64,000 nucleotides of DNA from Syntrophorhabdus sp. PtaU1.Bin058 (lineage in GTDB: Bacteria > Desulfobacterota > Syntrophorhabdia > Syntrophorhabdales > Syntrophorhabdaceae): contig MVRS01000074.1 in assembly GCA_002067975.1 (NCBI GenBank), positions 20,871 through 84,870 on the forward strand, read 5' to 3'. Below are positions 52,078 through 61,383 of the stretch, in pieces. The translations under genes and the position numbers were made by a program. Below the pieces are notes generated by a model. That model worked only from the letters and a program-made list of their open reading frames with translations. It had not been told where the DNA came from and searched no databases. Each line of letters starts with the position of its first letter. Positions within the stretch are counted from its first letter, which is position 1.

Positions 52078-53100
52078 TTAGTGTGTCTTAAGATAGTCGG
52101 TGCAGAACTTCACGGCCTCGTCGCCGGGAAGGCCTTTTGCCTTCGCGTAGCCCACATATTCGTCAAGGAGCGGTTTCACCGCTTTTGCCCATCTGGCATC
52201 TTCTTCTTTCGAGAGAGAGATAATCTTGTTCCCTCTCTTTTTGGTGAAATCGTAACCTTCTTTGTCGATCTCGTCCCAGACCTGGCCCTGTTTTGTTATC
52301 CATTCCTTGCTCACGTCCTCCATAACCTTCTGGACATCAGGCGGCAGGGCGTTCCATTTAGCCTTGTTCATGACGATAAACATACCCGTTGTGTAGGCAG
52401 CACCGAAGTCCTGGGTCGAGGAAGAGACGACCTCGCCCCATTTCCAGCCCTGGAGGGCTTCAAAGGGGGCCAGTGCGCCTTCTGCAACACCGGTACGGAG
52501 TGCATCATAGGTCTCCGGCATAGTGGTGCCCACAGGTGCCCCGCCAAGGGCCTGCACGACCTTCGCGGAAAGACCGGTTGCCCTGATCTTCATGCCTTTC
52601 ACTTCCTCCAGTTTTGTCACAGGTTTTTTGCTGTGGAGAATACCGGGGCCATGCGCATGGAGGAAGAGGACCTTTACGTCGTTAAGTTCTTTCGGTTTGA
52701 ATTTGGCGTAGAATGCATTGATAAGCGCTGTTGCCTGCGCCCCGCTCTTATAGCCGAGCGGAAGGTCGATTACTTCCATCATGGGGAATTTGCCCCGTGT
52801 GTAAGCGAAGCAACTCTCGCCGATGTCCGCTATCCCCTTTACAACGTTGTCGTAGGTCTGTGCTGCCGGTGTCAGTGTGCCGCCCGCAAAGTAGGTGATC
52901 TTGACTTTACCGTTTGTCCTCTTTTCTACCTCTTTACACCATGCATCTGCAAGGATGCTGTTCTTGTGCGGTGCAGGGAAGAAGTTCGAAAAATTAAGCG
53001 TGGTAACCTTCTGCTGCGCCCCTGCAAGATTCGGCATAGAAAGAAGGCAGACGGATACAATGAAGAATAAAAGAAAAAGCCTTACCCCTGAATGTTTCAT
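52078..53100 (-). CDS. dctP: TRAP transporter substrate-binding protein, DctP family
   Basis: A periplasmic TRAP receptor of 340 residues. Signal peptide FLLFFIVSVCLLSMPNLAGA with cleavage near residue 28; mature start FSNFFPAPHKNSILADAWCK. The conserved specificity Arg region is GMKIRATGLSAKVVQALGGA, typical for carboxylate-binding DctP. No DctQ or DctM gene is adjacent; the nearest permease is the fused TRAP gene at 55146, whose usual partner is the TAXI receptor. It has its own strong promoter and terminator. Confidence 0.93.
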   Translation of the reverse strand: MKHSGVRLFLLFFIVSVCLLSMPNLAGAQQKVTTLNFSNFFPAPHKNSILADAWCKEVEKRTNGKVKITYFAGGTLTPAAQTYDNVVKGIADIGESCFAYTRGKFPMMEVIDLPLGYKSGAQATALINAFYAKFKPKELNDVKVLFLHAHGPGILHSKKPVTKLEEVKGMKIRATGLSAKVVQALGGAPVGTTMPETYDALRTGVAEGALAPFEALQGWKWGEVVSSSTQDFGAAYTTGMFIVMNKAKWNALPPDVQKVMEDVSKEWITKQGQVWDEIDKEGYDFTKKRGNKIISLSKEEDARWAKAVKPLLDEYVGYAKAKGLPGDEAVKFCTDYLKTH

Positions 53101-53135
53101 ACATAACCCTCCTGGAATAATGAGATTTTAAACAT

Positions 53136-53164
53136 TTTATAGTAAACCTGAGTGAATTTGTCAA
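53136..53164 (-). promoter_or_regulatory. Promoter of dctP
   Basis: Minus strand: TTGACA (53159-53164), 17-nt spacer, TATAAA (53136-53141). Close to consensus; leader of about 28 nt before the start at 53100. Confidence 0.82.
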
Positions 53165-53306
53165 TAGAATTGCCAAAATATCAGAAAATATATCACCGGG
53201 TTTAATCTGTTTTTCCGGTGTCTGGAACAGTCTCTTAAACGCCATGTTATCAAGGGGTCGGACCATCATGTTTTGAAGGGATTGGGGATATCGGCAATGC
53301 TATGTT

Positions 53307-54023
53307 TCAGTTTCCGGACAACCTTTTTAATACGTCGCCGATATGCTCATACATAAGCGTTGAGGCGCCCTTTGCGTTCCCATCCTTAATGCAGGCGGTT
53401 ATCTTCTTGTGGAAATCAAGGATCACGCGGTGGTCCTCCAGACTTAAACTGATTTTCTTGAACTCATCATTCAGGATCATGGCGATGGCATCAACAACAA
53501 GAGAGAGCAACTGGTTTTTTGAAGCCAGCGCAACCCCCTGATGCCAGTCGATATTCACAACGATCGGGACCTTGTCTGCCTTTATTGATTTTTCTCTGAG
53601 GGTATTCAGCGCCTCCAATTGCTTAATGTCTTCTTTGGTTCTTTTTACGGCCGCAAGGGCTGCGATCCCCGGTTCGATGATCTCCCTCGTTTCCAGCAGT
53701 TCATGAAAGCTGACCTTGTTCATCCTGATGATGTCATAGAGGGTGTCCGAGAACGAATGCATTGCCTTGTCGGTTACATATGCGCCGCCGAATACACCCG
53801 TTTTTATCACTATAAATCCGATCCGCTCCAGAGATTTTAACGCCTCCCGCAAGGATCCCCTGCTGACGTTAAACATCTCCAGGAGATATTTCTCCGAGGG
53901 CAGCTTTTCTCCCGGTTTATATATACCGTCGATAATGCTCTTCTTTATCTGATAGACGACGTTGTCGGAGATCCTTCCCCTCTGGACCGTCTTAAACACC
54001 GCCTTCATTTTACTGCTTGCCAC
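53307..54023 (-). CDS. GntR-family regulator, FadR/FCD type
   Basis: 238 residues: an N-terminal winged HTH (YKPGEKLPSEKYLLEMFNVS, RGSLREALKSLERIGFI) and a C-terminal all-helical FCD ligand domain with LLETREIIEPGIAALAAV. FCD regulators usually sense carboxylic acids. It sits between ubiX and dctP in the catabolic module, has its own promoter and probably represses the module or itself. An alternative start (MKAVF) is 5 codons in. Confidence 0.93.
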   Translation of the reverse strand: MASSKMKAVFKTVQRGRISDNVVYQIKKSIIDGIYKPGEKLPSEKYLLEMFNVSRGSLREALKSLERIGFIVIKTGVFGGAYVTDKAMHSFSDTLYDIIRMNKVSFHELLETREIIEPGIAALAAVKRTKEDIKQLEALNTLREKSIKADKVPIVVNIDWHQGVALASKNQLLSLVVDAIAMILNDEFKKISLSLEDHRVILDFHKKITACIKDGNAKGASTLMYEHIGDVLKRLSGN

Positions 54024-54057
54024 AGGTGCACCTCAGGGTCGAATATTCAATAAAGAT

Positions 54058-54086
54058 AACATAGTAGAACCTTTCTTGTCTGTCAA
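54058..54086 (-). promoter_or_regulatory. Promoter of the gntR gene
   Basis: Minus strand: TTGACA (54081-54086), 17-nt spacer, TATGTT (54058-54063). Flanking CTTGTC and GATAAG halves around the -35 could form part of an operator. Confidence 0.72.
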
Positions 54087-54180
54087 GATAAGACTTGGGG
54101 CAGTGTCGATCATTATGCCTTATCTTAGCAGGTATTTCCTGCATTGTAATATTTTTTCTTTCCAGAATGCTATCCTTTTT

Positions 54181-54786
54181 TCAGGCTGAGCGGACCATAT
54201 TCAGTCCCGCTGCCCCTGTGTCGTCTTCCACGCCCTCCCATCTTCTAAACAGGGAGTGGCCGATGTCGAACTGGTCAAGGATCTTCCCTATGGTGTGGTC
54301 GATGATGTCCTTGATCGTTTTCGGGGCATTGTAAAAGGCAGGGACAGGCGGAAGGATAACACCTCCCAGATCGGCGACCTTACACATCATCTCAAGATGA
54401 CCTTTATGCAGGGGCGTCTCCCTTACCATAAGAACGAGCCTTCTTTTTTCCTTCAGGGCAACGTCGGCCGCCCTCACGATGAGATTGTCGTTATATGAGT
54501 GGGCGACGCCGGATAATGTCTTTATCGTGCACGGGACGATCGCCATCCCGTCGGTTTTAAAAGACCCGCTTGAGATGGAAGCTGCCATATCCTTTATATC
54601 GTGTACCCGGCCGGCAAGCCCTTCTACCGCATTGACCTCATATTCGCTCTCTATGCATATATTTCTCTTGGCCTGTTCGGAGAGGATCAGATGGGTCTCC
54701 ACGTTCAGTTCCGCCAATACCTCAAGGAGCCGTATCCCATAGATAACGGCCGTTGCCCCTGTAATTCCGACTATGATCTTTTTCAC
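54181..54786 (-). CDS. ubiX: Flavin prenyltransferase (UbiX family)
   Basis: It prenylates FMN with dimethylallyl phosphate to make prenyl-FMN, the cofactor of UbiD decarboxylases. 201 residues, normal length: the N-terminal FMN loop GITGATAVIYGIRLLEVL, KTLSGVAHSYNDNLIVRAAD, and the signature VRETPLHKGHLEMM followed by PPVPAFYNAPKTIKDIIDHT. Placed in the same strand string as ubiD at 59780, it most likely serves that enzyme. Confidence 0.94.
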   Translation of the reverse strand: MKKIIVGITGATAVIYGIRLLEVLAELNVETHLILSEQAKRNICIESEYEVNAVEGLAGRVHDIKDMAASISSGSFKTDGMAIVPCTIKTLSGVAHSYNDNLIVRAADVALKEKRRLVLMVRETPLHKGHLEMMCKVADLGGVILPPVPAFYNAPKTIKDIIDHTIGKILDQFDIGHSLFRRWEGVEDDTGAAGLNMVRSA

Positions 54787-54831
54787 GATACCTCCTGTTC
54801 TCCTTTTACATTACCCGCATGCCACTGCCCA

Positions 54832-55104
54832 TTATTCCTTGACCCTCCACAACTTGATGGTAAGTAAATTGTAGCTGTCAGGACAATAAATAACAGTCTC
54901 ATCCGTTCCCCAGGGGTAACTGCCGTCAAACTGCATCACCTGCAGTGTCGGGAATATGGCATGATAGAGAAAGCCGCACATGCCTCCGGTATTCCAGCAA
55001 CTGACCTCGAACCGGTCCCCGACCTTATGGCCCGCGTTACATTCTCCTTTGAGACCGATGACCTCCGCATTGATCTTTATCCCCAAACCAGGATCTTTAG
55101 CCAT
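54832..55104 (-). CDS. TIGR04076-like small protein
   Basis: A 90-residue soluble protein from the ATG at 55104, set by CTGGGAGGTATAAAA; the frame extends to 55362 but only inside the permease gene. GHKVGDRFEVSCWNTGGMCG and FPTLQVMQFDGSYPWG match the TIGR04076 type. Four cysteines (21, 36, 43, 74) could bind metal. Such genes often lie next to decarboxylase or oxidoreductase operons; function not known. Confidence 0.78.
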   Translation of the reverse strand: MAKDPGLGIKINAEVIGLKGECNAGHKVGDRFEVSCWNTGGMCGFLYHAIFPTLQVMQFDGSYPWGTDETVIYCPDSYNLLTIKLWRVKE

Positions 55105-55145
55105 TTTTATACCTCCCAGGACGTTATTCAAGCGGCGGTACTTTT

Positions 55146-57017
55146 TTACCGACCGCCGCTTGTTTTCATCAATAAATGTTTCTTCGCATAATTTATGCGA
55201 AATACAGGGGCTATGCAACAAATACCTATCAGGCTCGTGATTAGTTCGGGATAAACAAGGAGGATACCACCCGCGAAAAGCAGCCCCTTTTCCCAGGACG
55301 TTAATGTGGTAAACAGCCAGTTGGATACGGCCGAGGAGAGCGCAAAAACGCCCACGGTGCATGATGCAACGGCAATGGCGATCTTCAAAAGACCTCCCTC
55401 AAGCAGTATCGATTGATCGTAGACCATAACATAGGGGATAATAAAACCCGCTATGGCATATTTGAATCCCGCAAAACCTATCTTCACCGGGTTGTCCTCC
55501 GCTATTGCAGCCGCTGCATATGCGGCGACCGCAACGGGAGGCGTAACGGCCGATATGCAGGCAAAGTAGACGAGGAACAGGTGGGCGGCTATTACCGGAA
55601 TGCCGAGGGTGGATATTGCCGGGCCGCAAAGCACGGCAGTCAGGATGTACACTACGGGCAGCGGCATGCCCATGCCCAGTATGAGCGAGGCGATCATCGT
55701 GAGGAAGAGTGCCAGGAACAGGCTCTGGTGCGATACGGCAACCACTATGCTCGCGAACTTTCCGCCGAGCCCTGTCAGGACAATTGCGCCGACAACTATA
55801 CCGGCAGACGCACAGGACGTTGCAACCGATATGGATGTCTTGGAGGTAGCCTCCAGTGTGTTGATGAGGCTGCGCAGATTCATACGTGTCCCCTTCCTGA
55901 AAAAGCTTGCAAGAAATATCAGGAAGGAGGCGACAACGGCGCACAGGGCAGGCGCATATCCTATGATCAGGAGTATGATAAGCACCGCGATCGGACCCAT
56001 GTATTGCAGGCTTATGGGGAGCGTTTTGAGAAAGCTCGGAAGCTCCTCTTTCCTGAAGCCTACAATGCCCGTTTTGGACGCTTCAAGATAGACGATGAGG
56101 GAACAGGAAAAGAAATAGAGTACGGCCGGAAAGATAGCGGCCCTGCATATATCAATGTACCTGACCCCTGTCATTTCAGCCATAAGGAAGGCGGCCGTTC
56201 CCATGACCGGGGGCATTAAAGCGGCACCCGTGCACGATACGGATGTAATGGCGCCGGCAAATATGGGCGTAAATCCCGTCTTTTTCATCATGGGTATGCC
56301 GAAGGAACCGACCGTTACCGTACTCGCAGTCGGGCTGCCCGTCATTGTACCAAAGAGGGCTGCTGCAAAATTTCCGATGTGTCCTGCGGCACCCTTCAGG
56401 CGTCCCATCAATGACATTGATATGTCAACGAAGAACTTTGCGGCGCCTGAGCCTTCGAGGAAGGCCCCGAAGAGCACAAACTGAATAACGAGGGTTGCTA
56501 CAACTGCTATGGGTGTGCCGTGTATGCCGTCGAGCGTCAGGTACATGGATTCGACAATATCACCGCTTGAAAATCCACCATGACTGAACATGCCGGGCAG
56601 ATGATTTCCAAAATAGCAATACAGGAGAAAGAACATCGCGATATAGACAAGGGGCATTCCTATGGTCCTGCGGGTTGATTCCAGCACCAATATTATTGCC
56701 AGGATGCCGAGCCCGTACTCGAAGTTGGTCAGTTCTCCCACCATCGTGGGACGAACGGATATTACCTGGTAATTCGCGACGACATAAAATCCGACGACCA
56801 GGGACAACAGGGCCAGACAGGCATCGAAGATCGTAATCCTTTTTCCCTTCCCTCTGAACGGAACATAAAGAAAGGCAAGACACATGAACAGCGAAAGTGT
56901 GATTGCGTAATTTGCAAGGGGTCTGGTGAGGCCGAAGAAACCAATGTAGACATGGTACAGGGTAGCGACAATAGCAATGACCCTCGCCACCTGCTTCATA
57001 ACGGAATCAAATCTCAT
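55146..57017 (-). CDS. TRAP transporter fused 4TM/12TM permease
   Basis: A 623-residue inner-membrane protein joining the small DctQ-like (about 1-110) and large DctM-like (about 115-600) subunits, with about 16-17 helices. The DctM part has the conserved AAALFGTMTGSPTASTVTVG and LILGMGMPLPVVYILTAVLC. Fused permeases of this type work with TAXI receptors, and one is encoded just upstream. Energy comes from a Na+ or H+ gradient. Substrate probably an aromatic or other carboxylate. Confidence 0.94.
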   Translation of the reverse strand: MRFDSVMKQVARVIAIVATLYHVYIGFFGLTRPLANYAITLSLFMCLAFLYVPFRGKGKRITIFDACLALLSLVVGFYVVANYQVISVRPTMVGELTNFEYGLGILAIILVLESTRRTIGMPLVYIAMFFLLYCYFGNHLPGMFSHGGFSSGDIVESMYLTLDGIHGTPIAVVATLVIQFVLFGAFLEGSGAAKFFVDISMSLMGRLKGAAGHIGNFAAALFGTMTGSPTASTVTVGSFGIPMMKKTGFTPIFAGAITSVSCTGAALMPPVMGTAAFLMAEMTGVRYIDICRAAIFPAVLYFFSCSLIVYLEASKTGIVGFRKEELPSFLKTLPISLQYMGPIAVLIILLIIGYAPALCAVVASFLIFLASFFRKGTRMNLRSLINTLEATSKTSISVATSCASAGIVVGAIVLTGLGGKFASIVVAVSHQSLFLALFLTMIASLILGMGMPLPVVYILTAVLCGPAISTLGIPVIAAHLFLVYFACISAVTPPVAVAAYAAAAIAEDNPVKIGFAGFKYAIAGFIIPYVMVYDQSILLEGGLLKIAIAVASCTVGVFALSSAVSNWLFTTLTSWEKGLLFAGGILLVYPELITSLIGICCIAPVFRINYAKKHLLMKTSGGR

Positions 57018-57076
57018 AATTCCCTCCCATCAAGGTCCATCCTTCAATAGGATTTTACCTCTATCGGCTAAAAGTG

Positions 57077-57122
57077 GCTCCCGATCCCCTATCCCCCTCG
57101 CAGGGAATATGGTATCGGGAGC
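57077..57122 (-). other. Intergenic hairpin between TAXI receptor and permease genes
   Basis: GCTCCCGAT (57077-57085) and ATCGGGAGC (57114-57122), a 9-bp stem with a 28-nt loop, without a T-run. In receptor-permease operons such hairpins protect the receptor message and lower permease output. Confidence 0.55.
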
Positions 57123-57137
57123 GAGACTTCATCCTGA

Positions 57138-58133
57138 TTATTTCAGAATACCGATCTCTTTGTAAAATCGTATTGCCCCCTGATGCAGAGGAACACCCCC
57201 CGTTGACATCATGAAAGACGGGTTCAATCCTTTCAGAACCACATGGACACTGGCGAGGTAATCGCGCTTTTCATAGATTGACTTGGTGATCTTATAGACA
57301 AGGTCCTCAGGCAGATCGGCCTTGCACGCGAGGATATTCCTGGCAGCTATCGTTGGAACATCAGCGGACAGAAATTTATAGGCGCTGGCAGGGATAACCA
57401 TCTTGCTTGTTCCGAACTCTTTATTGATCGCATTGATAGCCTTTTCATTTAAGGGGAGGATGGTTATGTCGTGCGTACCCGAGAGTTCCACAAACTGGGT
57501 AGTCGGGACAGGGCTGCAACCGCTTAAAGAGTCGAGGCTATCGCTTCGCATCAGGTTTATCGATTGCCCGTAACTGTTGTAAAAGATCTTGCCGCCCCAC
57601 TTTTCCAGTGTCTTATAGTCAAACCCGTACTGCTCGAATACCTTCTCGCAGACTATCTCCATAAAGTTACCCTTCTTGTTCGGTGAATGGCGCAGCCGGT
57701 ATTGTTTTGACTTTATATCGGCAAAGTCTTTGATCCCCGTCTTTTTAAGGATAACAAACTGGAAGGGTTCATCGAACAGTGCGGTGATGGCCTTGATGTT
57801 TTTCATCGGCGACTTATAGGGCTCCCTGCCTTTTATTGCGCTCATTGCTGTGGACGAAACACCTAAAACAAGATCGGACGACCCTTTTTCTATGCGAATA
57901 AAATTGGTCGCGTCAGTGCCGGAGGTTGTCGATATTGAAGAACCTGAAGGCAGACTTCGCCTCAACGACTCGGCAACCCCTTCGGTTACGGCCGACCATG
58001 CCCCGCCTGCAGTCCCACCGCTTATCACTATCTTTACGGGTTTTTCTGCTGCGGTTGCCATTGACATTGTGAGAAACATTATTAGTAAAACAGAAACAAC
58101 CAACCTTCCCATATAAACACGATCTTTTTTCAT
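57138..58133 (-). CDS. TAXI-family TRAP transporter substrate-binding protein
   Basis: A 331-residue periplasmic receptor with signal VVSVLLIMFLTMSMATAAEK. The mature start VKIVISGGTAGGAWSAVTEG is the TAXI pattern, and DLVLGVSSTAMSAIKGREPY and GCSPVPTTQFVELSGTHD follow. Paired with the fused permease downstream. It begins 37 bp after the ligase stop on the same strand, consistent with one transcript running from ubiD. Confidence 0.94.
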   Translation of the reverse strand: MKKDRVYMGRLVVSVLLIMFLTMSMATAAEKPVKIVISGGTAGGAWSAVTEGVAESLRRSLPSGSSISTTSGTDATNFIRIEKGSSDLVLGVSSTAMSAIKGREPYKSPMKNIKAITALFDEPFQFVILKKTGIKDFADIKSKQYRLRHSPNKKGNFMEIVCEKVFEQYGFDYKTLEKWGGKIFYNSYGQSINLMRSDSLDSLSGCSPVPTTQFVELSGTHDITILPLNEKAINAINKEFGTSKMVIPASAYKFLSADVPTIAARNILACKADLPEDLVYKITKSIYEKRDYLASVHVVLKGLNPSFMMSTGGVPLHQGAIRFYKEIGILK

Positions 58134-58170
58134 TTCTTCCCCCTTCTTTTATTTAATATTATGTTACATA

Positions 58171-59712
58171 TTACTTGCTGTTTTCCTCAAATAATTTTAA
58201 AAGGTCGTTTTTCGCAACCTTTCCGCGCTGATTGCGGGGCAAGGACTCTAAAAAGATAATCTTTTTTGGTATCTTGAAATCGGGAAGCGTCTTCTTGCAA
58301 TGGCCTATTATATCGTCGTTGCTTACATCCGATTCCATCCTTGTCACAACAAAACAGACGACCTCTTCCCCGTAGATACTGTCCGGCACTCCCACTGTTG
58401 CCGCCTCCCGGATCGCAGGGTGTTCCATTACACGGGACGTGATCTCCATGGGAGATATGTTGATGCCTCCCCGTATTATCAGGTCCTTCTTCCTGCCCGT
58501 GATGTAGATGTAACCTTCTTCGTCCTTGTAGCCCAGATCCCCGGTGGGGAACCCCTGTTCGGGGAACCGTTCTGTCTTGCCGTCATCCTTTACATAACAG
58601 AGACCCATGGACCTGCCGCCTACGATCATCTCTCCAATCTCGCCGGCCGCACACTCCCCGCCTTGCTCGTTGAGAAACCTTATCTCCTTGTGTTTCATCG
58701 GGAGGCCGACGGAACCGACCTTGCGCCTGCCCGGAGGGTTCCCTGCCATCCATCCTGCCTCGGTCATCCCCATCATCTGCTGGATCGGGATCCCGTAAAG
58801 CTCCTCAAAACGCATGTGACTTTCCACGCTCAGCGGCGCCGCACTGGAGGTTATATATTTCAGCGCAGGTATGTCATCCCGCCTCAAGGCGACCGGCTCG
58901 TTTATAAGCATATTGATCACGGCAGGGACGCCTGATGAGATCGTGATGCCGTGCGTCTTCAGCCAATCGTGAAAATGTCTTCGTGAAAACTTCTTGGCGA
59001 GAAAAAGAGTGGCCCCCTTGAACATGGAGGAGAGTACGGTCAGAAGCTGTACGGACGCCCAGTTATAGGCCCGGTATTCAAGAACCCTGTCCTCTCCCGT
59101 TATGCCTGTCCTGTCGGTAATCTCATCCGTCATATAGAAGAGGCCTTCCCTCGATATATGGATCCCCTTCGGGGTTTCAGTCGTGCCGGATGTGTAGAGG
59201 ATAATGCATACATCCTCTTTTTTGACGGTCTGTCCGTGAAAGGTAGTGTCGTAGCCCTTGAGTTCCGTGAAAAAACCGTCGCCTTTCTGCCCGGTTCCAT
59301 GCTCCGAGAATTTTATCCATTCGGTTGATGCGCACTGGGAGGCATCAAGGTTCAAATCCTCGTCAAAGAAGATGATCTTTGGTTTAACCATATTGACGAT
59401 ACGGTAAAAGTTGCTCTCACTCTCTTCAAAAAATATGGGATTCACGATCGCACCGTATTTTAGTATCCCAAAATAGAGGACGAGTGTTTCGATCGTATTT
59501 TTCCCGATGATGCTCACCCTGTCGCCGGCAGCAATCCTTTTTTTCTGCAGGAAGTTGCTTAACCGGTTGCAGTAGTCATTCATCTCACCGAAGGTGAGAC
59601 CCCTGCCTTGATCCAGGCTTTGAATGTAAACCTTATCTGTAAGGTTAACGGCATTGCGTTCGATTATATCTGACCAATCCTGATAAAGATCCTGACTTTT
59701 TCCCTGTTTCAA
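58171..59712 (-). CDS. AMP-forming acyl/aryl-CoA ligase of the UbiD module
   Basis: An ANL ligase of 513 residues. I choose the TTG at 59712 as start: GGAAGGAGGT lies 8 nt upstream and the product then begins MKQGKSQDLYQDWSD. The longer ATG frame to 59799 overlaps ubiD. ATP loop LYTSGTTETPKGIHIS, MMGMTEAGWMAG, FPTGDLGYKDEEGYIYITGR, RKKDLIIRGGINISPMEI and the catalytic Lys in NQRGKVAKNDLL. With UbiD and TRAP genes around it, an aromatic acid is the best guess for substrate. Confidence 0.9.
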   Translation of the reverse strand: MKQGKSQDLYQDWSDIIERNAVNLTDKVYIQSLDQGRGLTFGEMNDYCNRLSNFLQKKRIAAGDRVSIIGKNTIETLVLYFGILKYGAIVNPIFFEESESNFYRIVNMVKPKIIFFDEDLNLDASQCASTEWIKFSEHGTGQKGDGFFTELKGYDTTFHGQTVKKEDVCIILYTSGTTETPKGIHISREGLFYMTDEITDRTGITGEDRVLEYRAYNWASVQLLTVLSSMFKGATLFLAKKFSRRHFHDWLKTHGITISSGVPAVINMLINEPVALRRDDIPALKYITSSAAPLSVESHMRFEELYGIPIQQMMGMTEAGWMAGNPPGRRKVGSVGLPMKHKEIRFLNEQGGECAAGEIGEMIVGGRSMGLCYVKDDGKTERFPEQGFPTGDLGYKDEEGYIYITGRKKDLIIRGGINISPMEITSRVMEHPAIREAATVGVPDSIYGEEVVCFVVTRMESDVSNDDIIGHCKKTLPDFKIPKKIIFLESLPRNQRGKVAKNDLLKLFEENSK

Positions 59713-59779
59713 CGAAATGGACCTCCTTCCCCGTTGCAGGGACCCCGTACCGGTCAGGAGGGGTCCCGCAATACATGTC

Positions 59780-61312
59780 TTAGAACCCTGTCCTCGCAAA
59801 GAGCTTCGCGTATTCTGCCTGAGGCGCTTTCCCTTTCGCTATCTGTTCCTCTGTAAACCATTTCTTCGGGTCAACGATCTCGACCGGGTATTTCGCCTTC
59901 TCAAAGGCATCCACGTATCTGTGGGGAACGGTGGCATCGAGCGCTATGGCGCCTGAAAACCTGATGTTGGTCTGGGTCCAGTCTTTTTCTCCTGCCGAGC
60001 TCCTTTCCGCAGGCTGGAAGGTTTGTCCTGCCCCTCCCGGCGACACGATCATGACATCGTCCTTGGCGTCGACACGGGTCGCAATGGCCCACATGATGTC
60101 ATCCATGCTGTAGATATCGATGTCGGGATCGACGGCGATGGCCAGCCGGGCGCCGATAGAGCACGAAAGGGCGGTGGAGAGTATATTCTTTACGAAGCCC
60201 TCGTCCCGCTGCCTGCGTTTCTTGACCTGGAAGATCACGCCGCCCCAATCGGGGATTGCCATGGGGATATTGGTATCTACGGTCAGCCCCGGACAGACGC
60301 GTTCCGCCAATTCGAAGAAGGTCGCGGTCCTCACCATGGTGTCGATGTTGTGGTCATCGTAGCTGTGCACGCAGAGCGGGTAGTAGATGGGCCGGTCTTT
60401 CCGGTGGGTGACGGCGGTAACGACAAACTTGTATGTGCGGTAGGCCTTTCCCATATATCCCGACCATTCAGGGTGGAACGGGTAGACGCCCTGTTTCTGG
60501 TCTCGTTCTGCCAGTTCGCTCTCCCAGACCTTTTTCGTTGTGTCCAGATAGCCTTCTATCACGTATTCTGCCTGGGCGATCGAGTAGGCGTCGATGGTCT
60601 TCGCCTTGACGATATCGACGGGGAAACCCTGCACTCCCCCTGCAATCCCGAGTTCGTCGCATCCTGCCGGCAGTATCGTGTATACGAAGCCGGCGCCGGC
60701 CATCAGGGTGCAGGCAGGCGGGACGCCCATGTTGATGGTCAGGGGTATGGGCTCCTTGTGGTAAAATTTTGAGGCGATCATATCGGTGTGGGAGCCGGGT
60801 GAGATCTGGAAGGTGGAGTAATCGGGGCCGCGGAAGAACATCCTGTTGTAGCTGATGTGCGTGCCCCCCCAGAACCATTTCCCCGTGGCGAGCGTATTGC
60901 CGCCGCCCAGGGTCCTGCCCGGGTCAGAAGGCGTGTGCTTGATCATGGGGACGATAGGCCAGACATCGATATTCTTGTCGATGACCACCTCCTGGCAGGG
61001 TGCCGATTTCACCTCTTTGGGCGGAAGGGGTTTGCGGATGGCATCGAGGATCCTGAACTTGAATGTCCTCTCGGTACCCGCATCGAAAAGCTCGGCGATC
61101 ATGTTGCCGTCGCCATACAGGTTGGTGAAAAGCCTCGCATTGGAGTAGCCCTTGACCTTGTTGAACAGGATGGGCAGGCCGCCGTCGAAGTGTTTCTGGA
61201 GACCTGTCATTTCCAGTTCCGGATTGACCTCCGTGTCCGTTTCGAGAAGTTTTCCCTTAGACCTCAGGTGATCGATGGTGGCCCTGAGGCTCGATAGATA
61301 ATTGTCAGCCAT
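59780..61312 (-). CDS. UbiD-family prenyl-FMN-dependent (de)carboxylase
   Basis: 510 residues from the ATG at 61312, set by AGAGGAGGTTATT. Family features: the cofactor-binding SYNRMFFRGPD with the conserved Arg, MGVPPACTLMAG, the Glu in AEYVIEGYLDTT, and FHPEWSGYMG where EGPFGEYTGY is usual; together these give the E-R-E catalytic triad (alignment by eye). Such enzymes decarboxylate or carboxylate aromatic acids such as hydroxybenzoate or phenylphosphate-derived substrates. Promoter and a dyad lie upstream. The ligase follows 67 bp later. Confidence 0.93.
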   Translation of the reverse strand: MADNYLSSLRATIDHLRSKGKLLETDTEVNPELEMTGLQKHFDGGLPILFNKVKGYSNARLFTNLYGDGNMIAELFDAGTERTFKFRILDAIRKPLPPKEVKSAPCQEVVIDKNIDVWPIVPMIKHTPSDPGRTLGGGNTLATGKWFWGGTHISYNRMFFRGPDYSTFQISPGSHTDMIASKFYHKEPIPLTINMGVPPACTLMAGAGFVYTILPAGCDELGIAGGVQGFPVDIVKAKTIDAYSIAQAEYVIEGYLDTTKKVWESELAERDQKQGVYPFHPEWSGYMGKAYRTYKFVVTAVTHRKDRPIYYPLCVHSYDDHNIDTMVRTATFFELAERVCPGLTVDTNIPMAIPDWGGVIFQVKKRRQRDEGFVKNILSTALSCSIGARLAIAVDPDIDIYSMDDIMWAIATRVDAKDDVMIVSPGGAGQTFQPAERSSAGEKDWTQTNIRFSGAIALDATVPHRYVDAFEKAKYPVEIVDPKKWFTEEQIAKGKAPQAEYAKLFARTGF

Positions 61313-61348
61313 AATAACCTCCTCTTTATGATTTTTTCGTTTGCACAA

Positions 61349-61375
61349 TAAACTAACAAACTGTTTAATAGTTTA
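61349..61375. promoter_or_regulatory. 27-bp dyad operator candidate of the ubiD operon
   Basis: The 27 bases read TAAACTA...AAAC-T-GTTT...TAGTTTA: outer arms TAAACTA/TAGTTTA and inner arms AAAC/GTTT pair perfectly around one central base, with two mismatched pairs between. It lies between the predicted transcription start (about 61377) and the ribosome site, an ideal repressor position. Confidence 0.65.
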
Positions 61376-61383
61376 ATATTTAA

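Noticed and set aside
51934..53070. 378-residue plus-strand frame opposite dctP
   Set aside because: Cysteine-rich translated antisense of dctP; it also crosses the dctP terminator.
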